From positions 4,381,001-4,445,000 of the forward strand of contig NC_091670.1 in assembly GCF_042453785.1 (NCBI RefSeq): a stretch of 64,000 bases of DNA. Direction: 5' to 3'. Below the pieces are notes generated by a model that had not been told where the DNA came from, ran no database searches, and saw nothing but the letters and a program-made list of their open reading frames with translations. The position numbers and the translations under genes were made by a program. The DNA comes from Malus domestica (taxonomy: Eukaryota; Streptophyta; Magnoliopsida; Rosales; Rosaceae). The number at the start of each line of letters is the position of its first letter. The stretch's first letter is position 1. This document shows, one piece after another, positions 1 through 10,717 of this stretch.

Positions 1-60
1 CCATATTCAGGTGTGAATTAACTAGAGGGGGCACCAGAACCACTGCTTCCACCAGATGCG

Positions 61-720
61 ATGGCTTGGTTGGATGAGTTCATGGACCACATTGGGAGCA
101 AGAAAGAAGAACTGTCGGAGCCTAGCAACTTTCATATAAACATGGCGTATGTGCTATTCACCATGTTTGGTGCCCAACCAAATCAGCCCGCCACCATGGA
201 AGGAGATTACGTAACAATTGAGCCAATGATGTCTCACGTCAATGTGGAGATAGCTGAAGAGGGAAAATCGGGAAAAGCTGAATCATCTGAAGCATCCAAG
301 GAGGGTCCTTTAAGGATCTATACAGACAAGATGGTGTTCAGCTGCCCAAACATTTCACTTGCCAATCATCTGAAGCCCATATATGTGACAGCTCATTTGG
401 AGGGGGTGCCCTTCAAAAGGATTTTGATTGATGGAAGAGCAGCTGGTAATGTACTGCCGGCTAAGCAGATGAAAAAGTTGGGGAAAGGCACATAGGATCT
501 TATTCCTACAGACCTCATAGTTTCTAGTTTCTCGGGCGCTATCACTAAGACTCATGGGATATTGCCTTTAGAAGTAGATTTGGGGTCTAAACAGATCATG
601 CTGGCATTCTTTGTGGTGGACTACACCTCCACCTATGAAGCCTTACTCGGAAGAGATTGGATCCACCAAAGTCTTGCTATACCCTCCACTCTACATTAAG
701 AAGTGGCTGTTTATCATGAG
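61..720 (+). pseudogene. Gypsy gag-pol remnant: retropepsin-like protease region
   Basis: The reading contains a retropepsin-like core in which the active-site loop reads ILIDGRAAGNVLP. Plant Tat elements usually have DGGS(A/S) here, so the active-site neighbourhood is mutated. After a TAG at 493-495 the same frame continues through an FSGAITKTHG segment to LLGRDWIH, the conserved C-terminal block of these proteases, and then meets a TAA near 700. This protein would cleave the retroelement polyprotein. Here it is non-functional. Confidence 0.8.
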
Positions 721-750
721 GCAAGCGCATAAGGGCCAGGCTTTTGGGAG

Positions 751-1163
751 ATGGTAGAGGCCGAATCACGGCCATTTCTTCCCACAGCCAATGTAGCGGA
801 AGCAAGTTTCTACAATCCCAACGTAGGAATCTTGAAGTGTTCAGGAGCAGATGAGAACGTACGCCCTACCAAGGTGACGACCCAAAAGCTTCTAGAACAA
901 GGATTGTTCCTTACTAGAAAAGAGTGGGATAGACCTTGTATCGTCCCAACACCCCTACACCATCAATGACAGAACAAAAAAGGAAAGATCAGGTAATGGC
1001 AGTCAGATCCCTGATTAAACGACTGTTGATGTATGGGAAATGAAGAAGACAAGAAAATGAGCTCTTAGACAGAGAAGAGCAGGAATGGCAGGTAGGAGCT
1101 TCAACCAGCCAGGATGAAAGCAAGGAGGAATCTTGTCGAGAAGAATTAGAAAGGGCCATTTAA
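751..1163 (+). pseudogene. Gypsy polyprotein linker between protease and reverse transcriptase (degenerate)
   Basis: An open stretch at 751-969 ends at a TGA, followed by shifted frames before the RT region starts at about 1164. It lies where Tat elements carry a poorly conserved acidic linker. No domain is recognisable, and it is assigned only by position inside the element. Confidence 0.55.
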
Positions 1164-2700
1164 ATGGCCGAGTGCATATATGACCTAGATGGGCCAGACG
1201 ACTTACCCGAGAGCCCGGAGCTAGTTGAATTTTTGTGTGTAGAACCTGATAAGCCACCACCAGAGGTCCAAGATCCTTTGGAAGTTATTGAGCTAGGAAC
1301 AAAAGAGGATCCAAGACCAATAAAAATCAGTGGTTTATTGGAGAGTGAGGATCGGGCAAAAATTATCTGTCTCTTGCAAGAATTCAGAGATTGTTTTGCT
1401 TGGCATTACATTGAGATGCCAGGTTTAGATGCAACCTTGGTGGAACACATAATGCCCATCAAGGAAAGATATAAGCCGGTTAAGCAAGCACCACGAAGGA
1501 TGTCGAAGGAGATAGAAGAGAAGGTCAAATAAGAGATTGAGAGGCTAGTAAAAGCCGGATTTATCAGGCCAGCCAAATATGTGGAGTGGTTAGCCAACAT
1601 TGTACCCATTTTAAAAGCCATAACAAAAGCAATACGATGTTGTGTTGATTACAGAAATATTAATGGCGCTACACCGAAAGATGAGTATCCCATGCCCATG
1701 GGAGATTTATCCATAGATGCAGTAGCAAAACACAAAGTCTTATCTTTTATGGATGGAAATGCCGGGTATAATCAGATAAAGATGGCTCCAGAGGATATAC
1801 ATAAAACAGCTTTTAGGTGCCCTGGGCATGTGGGGGCATATGAATATCTGGTCATGCTATTCGGGCTCAAGAATGTTGGTGCAACCTACCAAAGGGCAAT
1901 GAATGCCATCTTTCATGATCTGATTGGCCATAATATGGAGGTGTATATTGATGACATCATGGTGAAATCCAAGACAGAAAAGCAGCATCTGATAGACCTC
2001 AGGCAGGCATTGACAAGAATGAGGATCCACAAATTGAAGATGAATCCAAAGAAGTGTACGTTTGGAGTGAGAGCATGCAACTTATTGGGATTCCTGGTTC
2101 ATCAAAGAGGTGTAGAAGTGGACAAAAACAAAGCGCGGGCAATATTGGAGTCGCCTTCACCCACCAACAAAGTGCAACTCCAGAGGCTGCTGTGCCAAAT
2201 TAATTTCTTGAGAAGATTCATTACTAATCTAGCAGGCAAGATCCAGCCGCTGACTCCTTTACTAAGACTAAAAGATAAGAAGATTTCGAGTGGGGACCAC
2301 CACACCAAGAGGCTTTCGATAGTATCAAAGCTTATTTGACTTCTCCGCCAGTATTGGTACCACCTCAAAGGGGAAACCCCTTAAAGCTACATATCTCCGC
2401 TTCAGATAAATCAATCGGGAGTTTGCTAGCTCAAAATAATGAAGGCGGGAAAGAGCAGGCAGTGTACTACCTCAGTAGAATCCTGACCGAGGTAGAAACA
2501 AGGTATTCCCCAGTAGAAAGATTGTGCTTAGCTCTGTATTTTACTGCCAATAAGCTGAGGCATTACATGTTACCTTGTCACGTGCACATCATCGCCAAGA
2601 CAGATGTGATAAAGTACATGTTGTCAAAGCCAATGTTAACAGGAAGGATTGGGAAGTGGATTATAGCATTATCAGAATTCAGCTTTCAGTATGTCCCTTA
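1164..2700 (+). pseudogene. Gypsy reverse transcriptase and first RNase H (broken)
   Basis: RT motifs appear in order: RYKPVKQAPRRM entry block, CVDYRNIN, YPMPMGD, FMDGNAGYNQI, FRCPGHVGAYEYLVM, and the catalytic YIDD in EVYIDDIMVKS, followed by the thumb/connection region. The RNase H segment from about 2340 includes LHISASDKSIG and the VYYLSRILT block. Breaks are a TAA after codon EKVK near 1530, a frame change around 2290-2340, and a stop at 2699-2701. It copied retroelement RNA into DNA in its ancestor and cannot make a full protein now. Confidence 0.92.
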
Positions 2701-3230
2701 AAGGGCAGTAAAAGGCCAAGCAATTGCTGACTTCTTGGCGGAGCATCAAGAATCTCAAGATGAGATAATCAATATACCAGGAACCCTGGAGGTTACTAAT
2801 GTTTGGATCCCGCCAGGCAAATGGATCTCGGGCAAAGAGGAGTGAATCCAGCAGGAGATAAGAAGAGTGGCTGGTTTGTGGATTACTCTTTGGAAGCTAT
2901 ATTTTGATGGTTCCTATACTCAAAAGGCTTTAGGAGCTGGGATTGTAATTATCAACCTTCAAGGGATTTATCATTATTACTCATTTCTCTTAGATTACCA
3001 AGGGAATACCAACAATCGGGCAGAGTATGAGGCTTTAATAATTGGGTTGGAAATCTTGATAGATCTGGAGGCAATAGAGGTAGAGGTGTTTGGTGATTCA
3101 GAATTGGTAATAAACCAGCTGAATGGGGAGTTCAAGTGCAGACATATCACCATGGTCGGATATTACTTGGTAGGCCATGCATTTGCTGAGTTATTAGGAT
3201 TCTGAGATATCAATTAGTCATGTTCCCAAA
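2701..3230 (+). pseudogene. Second (archaeal-type) RNase H of Tat-lineage gypsy element
   Basis: After a short linker (QAIADFLAEH) a second RNase H fold begins with LYFDGSYTQKALGAGIV, then NNRAEYEALIIGLEIL, then VFGDSELVINQLNGEF. These carry the D, E and D catalytic positions of RNase H. An additional RNase H of this kind is characteristic of Tat LTR retrotransposons. A stop near 2842 precedes it and another ends the frame at about 3205, so the domain survives only as a fragment. Confidence 0.85.
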
Positions 3231-3275
3231 GGAGCCAACCTAGCAGCCGACGAGATTGCGCAATTAGCCTCAGGC

Positions 3276-4678
3276 ATGCCAATACAGGAAAGAAAATATG
3301 GGTTGGATGTGGAGATTCAAAGAAGAAATCTTCCTTCTATCCTGGAAAGAGGATTCAGTCTGGATGTAATGGTTCTAGAAACTGAGATAGAAGATTGGAG
3401 GTCACCCATCATCCATCATTTAAAAGATCCCTCTTCGCCCACCAGCAAGAAAAATAGACAGCAAGCAACTAAGTATGTCTTATGGGCAAAAGACCTGCTA
3501 AGGAAAACTCCAAACGGGTTATTATTAAAATGCTTAGGCCAAGAGGAATCCATGAGAGTGATGGCCGAAGTACATGAAAGAGTATGTGGAACACATCAGG
3601 CTGAAACGAAGATGAGGTGGTTACTTAGGAGGTATGGTTATTTCTAGCCCGACATGGAAAAAGATTGCAATTCCTATGCCCGAGGGTGTGAGGAATGTCA
3701 AAGGCACGGTCCTCTCCAACATGTACCCTCAGTACCTTTAAATCCAATAGTCAAGCCTTGGCCCTTCAGAGGATGGGCAATGGACTTCATCGGGCAGATC
3801 TACCCAGCTTCTAGCAAGGGCCACACTTTCATAATTGTAGCAACGGATTACTTTACCAAATAGGTAGAGGTCTCGCTGTAAAATCCATAACCTCAGCTGC
3901 AGTAAAAAAATTTATTGAGACCAAGATTCTGTATAAATTTGGGGTGCCCGAAACCATAGTGATGGATCGAGGACCATCTTTTATTTCAAAAGAAGTTGAA
4001 GAATTTGCAAGCAGATACAAAATAAAGATGATCCAGTCCAGTCCTTACTACCCACAATCAAATGGCCAGGCAGAATCCAGCAACAATATTTTGGCAAACA
4101 TTATCAAAAGAATGGTGATAAATAGTCCAGAAAAGTGGCATGAAAAGCTGGGGAATACTTTGTGGGCATACAAAACTTCCAAAAGGGCAGGAACATGGAC
4201 AACTCCTTATGCTTTAACTTTCGGGCAAGATGCAGTGCTTCCCATGGAGATCAATGTAAGTTCTGTCAGAATTCAAAATCAGTTTGGGTTACACAGCGAA
4301 GAGTATATCGAAGCCATGTGTCAAGGGATTGAAGACTTAGACGTAGCCCGAATTGAAGCCCTGAACTAGATTCAGGAAGGAAAGAAAGCTGTTGCCCGAG
4401 CTTATAACAAAAAGGTGAAAGCAAAGTCTTTCAAGGAAGGAGATTTGGTGTGGAAGACAGTCCTTCCTCTAGGAGCTCAGCTTAGGGGCTTTGGAAAATA
4501 GAGCCCGACATGGGAAGGTCCTTTCATGATTAGTTGAGTGTTAGACAAAGGGGGATATTACTTGGCGGACCTCGAAGGGAATTGGCAGAAACATCCCATT
4601 AATGTTAAATTCTTGAAAAAGTATTGTCCTACATTATGGGATGTTAGAGATTGTTATATTGAAGAGGATGCAAAGTAA
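3276..4678 (+). pseudogene. Gypsy integrase (broken)
   Basis: The zinc-binding HHCC module is visible (VHERVCGTHQ ... CEECQRHGP). The DDE core follows, with first Asp in GWAMDFIGQIY, second Asp in IVMDRGPSF and Glu in NGQAESSNN. The C-terminal part (AYNKKVKAKSFKEGDLVWK, GPFMIS, YYLADLEG) extends to a TAA at about 4678. Stops at 3645-3647, 3861-3863, 4367-4369 and near 4498 and 4535 break the frame. The role in the ancestor was insertion of the element cDNA into the genome. Confidence 0.92.
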
Positions 4679-5435
4679 AGCAGGTTTCAGGATGCTAAAG
4701 TGCAGTGTATATTCATCAGTCATTTAAGAAGACAGAAAGACATAAGACTGTTAAGATAATGTTTATTTCATTTCGACAAATTGGTGAAATTTACAAGAAA
4801 TTCAATTCAATTCCGATGTGCTACGTTCGCCTTCTTCGAGGTGCAATGGCGTCTCAGTTGGTTTTCTGATGTCTTCATGGATAGAATCCGATCAGGTGAT
4901 CAGGTTGTGCGGGCAAGATGAGCTTGGTAGAGGATCATCAGGCAGATTCATCACCATGTATGATGGTGAAGCCTGATTTATCATGACAACGAGCAGGAAG
5001 GCAAGTCTTCATAAGGAAACCATCTGACCAAGGGTGTTGGAGATAGCGGGGTGTCTGACCAAAGGTGTTGGGGATAGTGGTTATCTGATGAAAACTTTTT
5101 TTTTTCCTCACGAAAAGGGAGTTTTAGGAAACCCCACTTGAATCCTGAAGAACTCATTTCTCAGTTTTGGGAAGAAAACTAATAAGGCAGAAGTACTCAG
5201 GGTTAATAAAAGCGAAGGCTGGAGGAGGTTTGTTGGCTGAACAAAAGCAAATTCAAGCCTGAATTTATAGAAACCTCAGAGGATAACCCAAAGGTCGTGA
5301 GAAGAGCAAGAGACGCAGGATCGTAGGCATCCTGTCTAAAAAACACAAGTTCCAAGAGCGGGTATACAAGCATGCGGATATTCAATCAATATTGGCGCCT
5401 GGAATTCCAGTCTGAATATTGATTGAAGGGGGCAT
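4679..5435 (+). other. 3' non-coding region and polypurine tract of the gypsy element
   Basis: No coding potential remains between the integrase stop and the LTR. The stretch contains a short tandem repeat (GACCAAGGGTGTTGG-type units near 5025-5085). It ends in a purine-rich tract (GATTGAAGGGGGCAT, about 5421-5435) immediately 5' of the LTR start TGTTTGGG. This matches the plus-strand priming site of LTR elements. Confidence 0.7.
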
Positions 5436-7023
5436 TGTTTGGGTTAAAACTTAAACTTTGGGCTCAGAAGGGAGTTGGCCCAAAAAAAGGAGAAAAGCCC
5501 GAAGCACAACCCAAGCCCAGAAGGTAGAAAAAGGCTTTCCCGACTAGGTGCAGATCATTTGCACCACTTGCTCACCTACCCAAGGGCCAAGTGGTATAGA
5601 CCAGTCAACTAATCAGCCCAAAAGTACTTTACAGTGGCAGTACAAGTAAATAGTTGATTAGTCATTATCATTTAAACTGCATTCGGGCAAGATTGTTGCT
5701 ACAGGAGGCCAAGCCAAAGTGTCTATTAAAGAAGAAAGAGAAATCAGAGTTAAGGACACTCAAACAAACCAACAAATACAAGCACAAACTCTACTCAAAG
5801 CTAGATTTGCCTTCAAAACGAAGCTGTAGTCAGCCCAAGCCTTCATCCCTTTCGGGATAAACCCTTTGTAATAGCTCTGCTACCCTGTTCAACTCTTGCT
5901 GTAGTATCGATTTCTTTCTGTAAACTCATCTCCCAACCCCTTTTCTAAGCTTTCAAACCTCCTGATAAACCACAAAGATAGGAAGTTGCAAGACAATCAG
6001 CCTTGTCTGACAAGGTTAAACCTTGCCCGACCCTCTTTGTTTTTGTCTTTTCATTCATTAGCCTAGCAATATGTTGCATATTACAAGTTGTATTCAAGTT
6101 ATTTCTAGTAATATGGCTATTAAAAAACTCTCTCAGCGCTTGAATCCGATTTGAATATGTCTTCACAATTCAAGCCGGATCTAAGTTCTAAGCCCCCGGG
6201 CATGTAAGATTTGATCACTCAAAAGTCCTTGGCCTCAAGGCATAAAAAAAGAACCTTATGTGGACTTAACCCATCCACGACAAGCTTTGATAAACAAGAA
6301 GTCCGAAGTTACTTGAGGCGCAAGTAATCGACCAGTCACTTAGTTTTATTTCTATTATATTATGATTACCATAAAACGTTTGAGTACGGAATGAATTCTT
6401 ATTGGAAGCCTCAAGGCCTTTATCTAAGGCCCCACAAAGGCACCTATTTGGATTCATTCTGTTCCTTGGGCTAGAACGTTGAGTATAAAAGGAGTTCTGA
6501 TGGGAAACCTCAAGGCCTATCTAAGGCCCTACAAAGGCACCTATTTGGATTCATTCTGCTCTTCGGGCTCAGGTAATCAGAAGTATAATAGTTATAAGAC
6601 TCATATAACCAAGAAAATGAACCTTATATATTCGAGTACTAAAGTTAGTTATTAATGGGAAGCCTCAAGGCCTACACCTAAGGCCCTACAAAGGCACCTG
6701 TCATAACTAATATAGTCTCTCGGGTATATATATATATATATAATTAAAACCCAAACATCCGTTTTACATCTGTCATGCTGAAGATGGCAGTGGCACGCCT
6801 GAGCACTTAAAAGTTAATCTTGATTGTGAGCCTCAAGGCCTACACATAAGGCCCCACAAAGGCACCTTTCAAAGTTAACTCTGTCCTTCTCTTTCAGCCT
6901 TGCCCGACAAGCCCGCCAGTAAAGCAGAAGCCCGGCAGAAAGCATCAACCGACACCGACCTCTCGGGGAGCTGTGTGCTCGTCGGCTAGGAAACATCCCC
7001 AATGGAAATTCCTGCCACGAACA
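5436..7023 (+). repeat. 3' LTR of the Tat-like gypsy element
   Basis: The LTR starts TGTTTGGGTTAAAAC right after a polypurine tract and ends CCACGAACA (TG...CA). The same sequence in reverse orientation, with the same two ends, forms the solo LTR at 12149-13759, which fixes both boundaries. Length is 1588 bp. It contains four imperfect copies of a short GCCTCAAGGCC...AAAGGCACC repeat. Confidence 0.9.
6405..6885 (+). repeat. Dispersed internal LTR repeats (GCCTCAAGGCC / CACAAAGGCACC units)
   Basis: A unit reading CCTCAAGGCC, then AAGGCC(C/T)(T/C)ACAAAGGCACC occurs near 6410, 6505, 6660 and 6830. Each unit is followed by different AT-rich sequence. The first two share the downstream ATTTGGATTCATTCTG. 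The solo LTR at 12149-13759 carries the equivalent series in reverse orientation. The units are GC-rich, contain the short inverted repeat GGCCTTGAGGC-type arms, and could be LTR regulatory modules. Confidence 0.75.
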
Positions 7024-7084
7024 TATATAATTTGTATTCATTTTATATGATGTGTTCATTTGCATCTGTGTTCATTTAGTTTCT

Positions 7085-7160
7085 TGGTTGTTTTTGGAAG
7101 TTGACAATCTATCTGATCATAATTAACTACCGTTTGGTTCCTGAGAAATCAAAGGAATTT
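7085..7160 (-). repeat. Inverted copy of SOL1-flank intron sequence
   Basis: About 65 bp around 7098-7160 (core AACTACCGTTTGG) is the reverse complement of a stretch at about 37675-37742 and of its duplicate near 62703-62760. In those two places it lies in the presumed first intron of a SOL1-like fragment. It is therefore an inverted fragment or a small mobile sequence beside the SOL1 remnant that follows. Confidence 0.55.
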
Positions 7161-7266
7161 TTTTTTTTTTTTTAAATTCTAACAGGTGGTTCTCTATCTT
7201 AGCTAATGGATTCCTTGATTCAGATGTGGAGAAATTAGTCATTACCAATTCTTTTGTTGTTCACAG

Positions 7267-9010
7267 GTTGCCCTTGTTGCAAATTATCCATGGGATGGCA
7301 CTCAGGATAAAAGATAATCAATTTACATCCATAAAAGTTCTGCACTGAACTATGCTGTTGTATATATTTCTCGTTCTTCGTTTTTCTTTTGCCTTTTATA
7401 AGCTAGAAATCTTGTGCGCTTAATGGAAAAACCTGTCAACCTTTAGCTCTCTTGGAACATCTTTGACAGCAAAGGAAAAAGCAAACGATTAGTTTGTTGA
7501 ACATTTGTCCAGAATAATTGTCTTCATTCATTTCCATTAGACTTCTTCCTGCTGTACGTTGGCCTCAGTGTGAGTGTAGGTTTTGATCATTATTCAATTT
7601 TACCTATGATGCTCAATGTGTTCAGGTTTTTAAATGTTTCTTTTATAGTGTGAAACAAGCATGGTGATGTCAATAGTAGGTCTGAAAGTGTTACTGTAAT
7701 GTTATGAACAGTGCCGATTACTCCTAATATGATTATGGATTTTCGTATGGTGCCTAACAATATGTGTAAGGTCAAAATAACACTATCCCAGAATTTATAT
7801 TCTAATGCTTATAAATTTTTATTTTGCACATACTTGGCTTTTGATCTAAATTAAAGTACAGGAAAGATTATTTTGCATGTCCGGATGACGAGACATTCCG
7901 GTTCTTAGCAAGCGTATAAAGTCGCTCTCACTACAATATGTCATTGAGCAAGGAAATTGAGGGAGGCATTACAAATGGAGCTTTCTGGTATGATGGCTTG
8001 AAACATTACGACTTATTATAGGTATATTTTCTTTGGTTTGATATTCATCTATTGTTTCTTAAGATACCTGTTGTAGGTACCCTATATATGGAGGCATGCA
8101 AGACTGTAACTACATAATGGTGGCTGTTTTGAATTGACCTTGGAGATTAGTGATAATAAATGGCCTGCTGCTAATGAGGTCAGGCATCAGTTAGGCGAGT
8201 GTTTGCAACCTTGATATAAAATACTATTTTCTTTAGCCAAGTTTATCTTGTATATGGGATACGGTTACGCCCTTGGTGTAGCCATAGGTCTAATGGACCT
8301 TAGGGGGGTGGGGACGGAACTTTGCATGGTGCTGGCTGTTCCTAGTCGAGAACTGAAAAGATAAAAGTTTCCATAGGGTTAGAAGTGTTAGTTTAGTTAA
8401 CCTTGTTCGTGCTCCATTAAAAACAGAATGCAAATAAATCAAGTATATACATCAGCAGAAACCCTCTTCCTCAAATATCATGTTAAGTTTCTTGGTCCTT
8501 GCTTCAAGTCGGTATCCTAACATGGCTGATTATTTTCTCTGTCCTTGCTTCAAGTTGGTTAACTTTGGGTTACTCGGTATCCTAACATGTCTAATTATTT
8601 TCTCTCTGTCCATGCTACCAGTCTTGATATTATTCTAATATCATGTTAAGTTTCTTGTTCCTCACCTATACACGAGGCACAATGTTAGTTATATGTTTTT
8701 TGCCTGTTTCTTGCTTCCTATTAACATAAGCTTTGCATTCTTGCTTGTTTACACGTTCTAGTTGATTTGTGATATGGGAATTTTTGGTAGTTTTATATCC
8801 ATTTAGTTAATAAGACTCAAGGGCTTTTATTGGATGATCAATTGGCACAAGTGACTTTTATTGGCCTGGGAGATTATTTCCCTTTCATTTTAACTTACTA
8901 TCATTTAGCTGTTTGACGTGTTGTCTTTAATGCATATAAACATGCAGCTTCTGACTCTTTGGGGATGCAACAAAATGAGCATGCTTAATCTCGTTGCAAC
9001 TGTAGCCAAG
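7267..9010 (+). pseudogene. SOL1-like carboxypeptidase D gene remnant, central exons
   Basis: Four exon-like blocks match the plant SOL1/carboxypeptidase D (M14 metallocarboxypeptidase) order: 7267-7313 (VALVANYPWDGTQDK), 7862-7987 (DYFACPDDETFRFLASV ... YNMSLSKE), 8077-8178 (YPIYGGMQD ... FELTLEISDNKWP) and 8948-9010 (KMSMLNLVA). Acceptor AG sites precede each block. Damage is clear: the first donor is AT instead of GT, there is a TAA inside block 2, and block 3 has a frameshift. The intact family processes CLE-type peptides in the secretory pathway by trimming C-terminal basic residues. No first exons or C-terminal exons are present, so this is a fragment. Confidence 0.82.
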
Positions 9011-9309
9011 GTATGTTATGGCTGCCTATCAATATGTTATTAGATGGTCTTACCACAGGGACTGAATGTTTACTTATTTTAGCTTGTGGTCTGTTGATTG
9101 ATTCCATGGTACTTGCTTCACATGTTGTTTTGATCATGAGAAGAGTAATCATAAGTGAATAGCATTTTAAGTATTCTTGAAATAACTTTCTCTGTGTGAA
9201 ACATTTGAGATTTAGAGCGAAAATTCTCACATGACACCATTTCCAATATTTCAAACGTTTAATTTTAGATGGGTGTGATATCGTTTAATTACACTAAACT
9301 TATACCCTC

Positions 9310-10206
9310 TAGATAGGGAATGCATTGAATTATGCTCCACAAGTTGTTAGGGAAACGAAAGAGAGCAACAGGGTTGTGATTAAGGCTGGTGAGTCCAACG
9401 GGTTTGTGGGAGGAGATTTTATACTAATGAAAAGCTTGTGAATGATTTTAGGCAGATTCATGAGAGGGAACGTGTGAAAAGGTTGAATCAGTTTGAGACT
9501 GCTAGAGGGAGTTCGGGGGTGAAATTGGTGGGCAAGTATTCAATGAAGATGGACAAGTGAAAGAATGCTTCAAGGGATGTCTTGACACCCAAGATTGGGC
9601 GTGGTTTAGCAGACAAGGTGAGGCGGCAGGGGTTTTAGATGTGTTGGATACACCACAGGGGATGGATGTTGCATTGAGAAATCATAGGAGAGTTGAGTGT
9701 GTGATGCTTTTGTCGGATAATTAAGGTATTGTGGATGTTGTGATGGAGGCAAAGTTGAGATGTATGTTTGAAGATGGTTGTTGTGGTGGATTCTAGCTTT
9801 TATTGGAATGAAATGTTGAGTAGAAAGGTTAAGAAGGAGGCTGATTTCGGTTGTGGGGAAATGGAAAGACCATCACGTGTTGAAGATATTGGACTGGACA
9901 TACAAGCCAGAGGAAGAACAAAGTTTGCATAACTGGAATGGTGAGGTTGATGCTGCGAGTGAGGACGAGGAAATCAAAGTTTTTGTTGGTGTGTTTTTGC
10001 GCGCGTGCGTGCATGTGAATGAAAATTTGCGAAGGATGATACTGGCAGATGGTGGGAGCTTGACTCGGATGCTGAGGCCATTTCACCACAATCATGTCGA
10101 TGACACGAATCCTTCTGAATCCTGGTTGGCGATCATGTATGCTACTGAGCCTGTGATTTTGGTCAGTCAGGTAAGTTCGCTTTCCTCTCCTTGGCTAGTG
10201 TACTAG
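9310..10206 (+). pseudogene. Unidentified gene remnant
   Basis: The stretch has codon-like composition, distinct from the AT-rich flanks. The longest open part is 9853-10206, including SLHNWNGEVDAASEDEE, FLRACVHVNENLRRMILADG and NPSESWLAIMYATEPVILVSQ followed by GTAAG, a possible donor. Upstream readings (for example FRQIHERERVKRLNQFETA near 9450) are in changing frames with stops. I do not recognise the family. It may be a degraded host gene or transposon part. Confidence 0.35.
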
Positions 10207-10717
10207 TGCTTCATGTTAATGTCATCACAACTACTGTCCTTGAAGAAAATGGAGCATGTATATGTTATTTACCTTATTTTGCGCACATTAAAACACAGAC
10301 GAAAGGCACAAGGAAAATTTACATTATGGAGCTTGCCATTTGCGTTACACGGTAAATATGCACCATATGTTTGTAGAACTTCAAAGTGACAAAGGTTGTG
10401 TACTGATCTCATTATATACTTTGATTAATTTCGTGGCATGTTCAGGGCACTAAAATGTTGACAGAACTGAGGAATTCTGTTTAAGAGAGTTGCAGGAAAA
10501 AAAAAATGCTCACAAAGATTGTGAGGTAGTTATTTTGCGATCAATTGGTTTACATATGGTTTGTTGGCTTTGTTTTTCTTACGAGACTAAATGGTGACCG
10601 CTACATATAGACGTACAAAAGGGAGCACAAGTAGTGCTCTCCTATATTTCTACAAACGTACATAAGGGAGCACGAGTAGTGCTCTACTAAATTTCTGCAA
10701 TGTTTCTCTGTAGCAGA
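10207..10717. other. Intergenic, with short tandem hairpin repeat
   Basis: No coding signal is seen. Two direct copies of a unit of about 46 bp lie at roughly 10611-10656 and 10657-10702. Each contains a perfect six-base inverted repeat (GAGCAC...GTGCTC), giving a small hairpin-capable pair. Confidence 0.5.

Larger units (their letters stand above)
1..7023 (+). mobile_element. Decayed Ty3/gypsy (Tat-lineage) LTR retrotransposon, 5' part outside window
   Basis: The domain order protease, reverse transcriptase, RNase H, second RNase H, integrase, 3' non-coding region, polypurine tract and LTR defines a Ty3/gypsy element running off the left edge. A second RNase H between the first one and integrase is the known hallmark of the plant Tat lineage. 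The polyprotein is broken by many in-frame stops and shifts, for example at 493-495, after 1528 and after 2698, so the copy is dead. Gag and the 5' LTR are not in the window, so no target duplication can be checked. The LTR family also occurs as a solo LTR at 12149-13759. Confidence 0.93.

Noticed and set aside
6405..6885. Spaced repeats resembling a CRISPR or satellite
   Set aside because: Only four diverged units lie inside an LTR, with the same series in the solo LTR copy.
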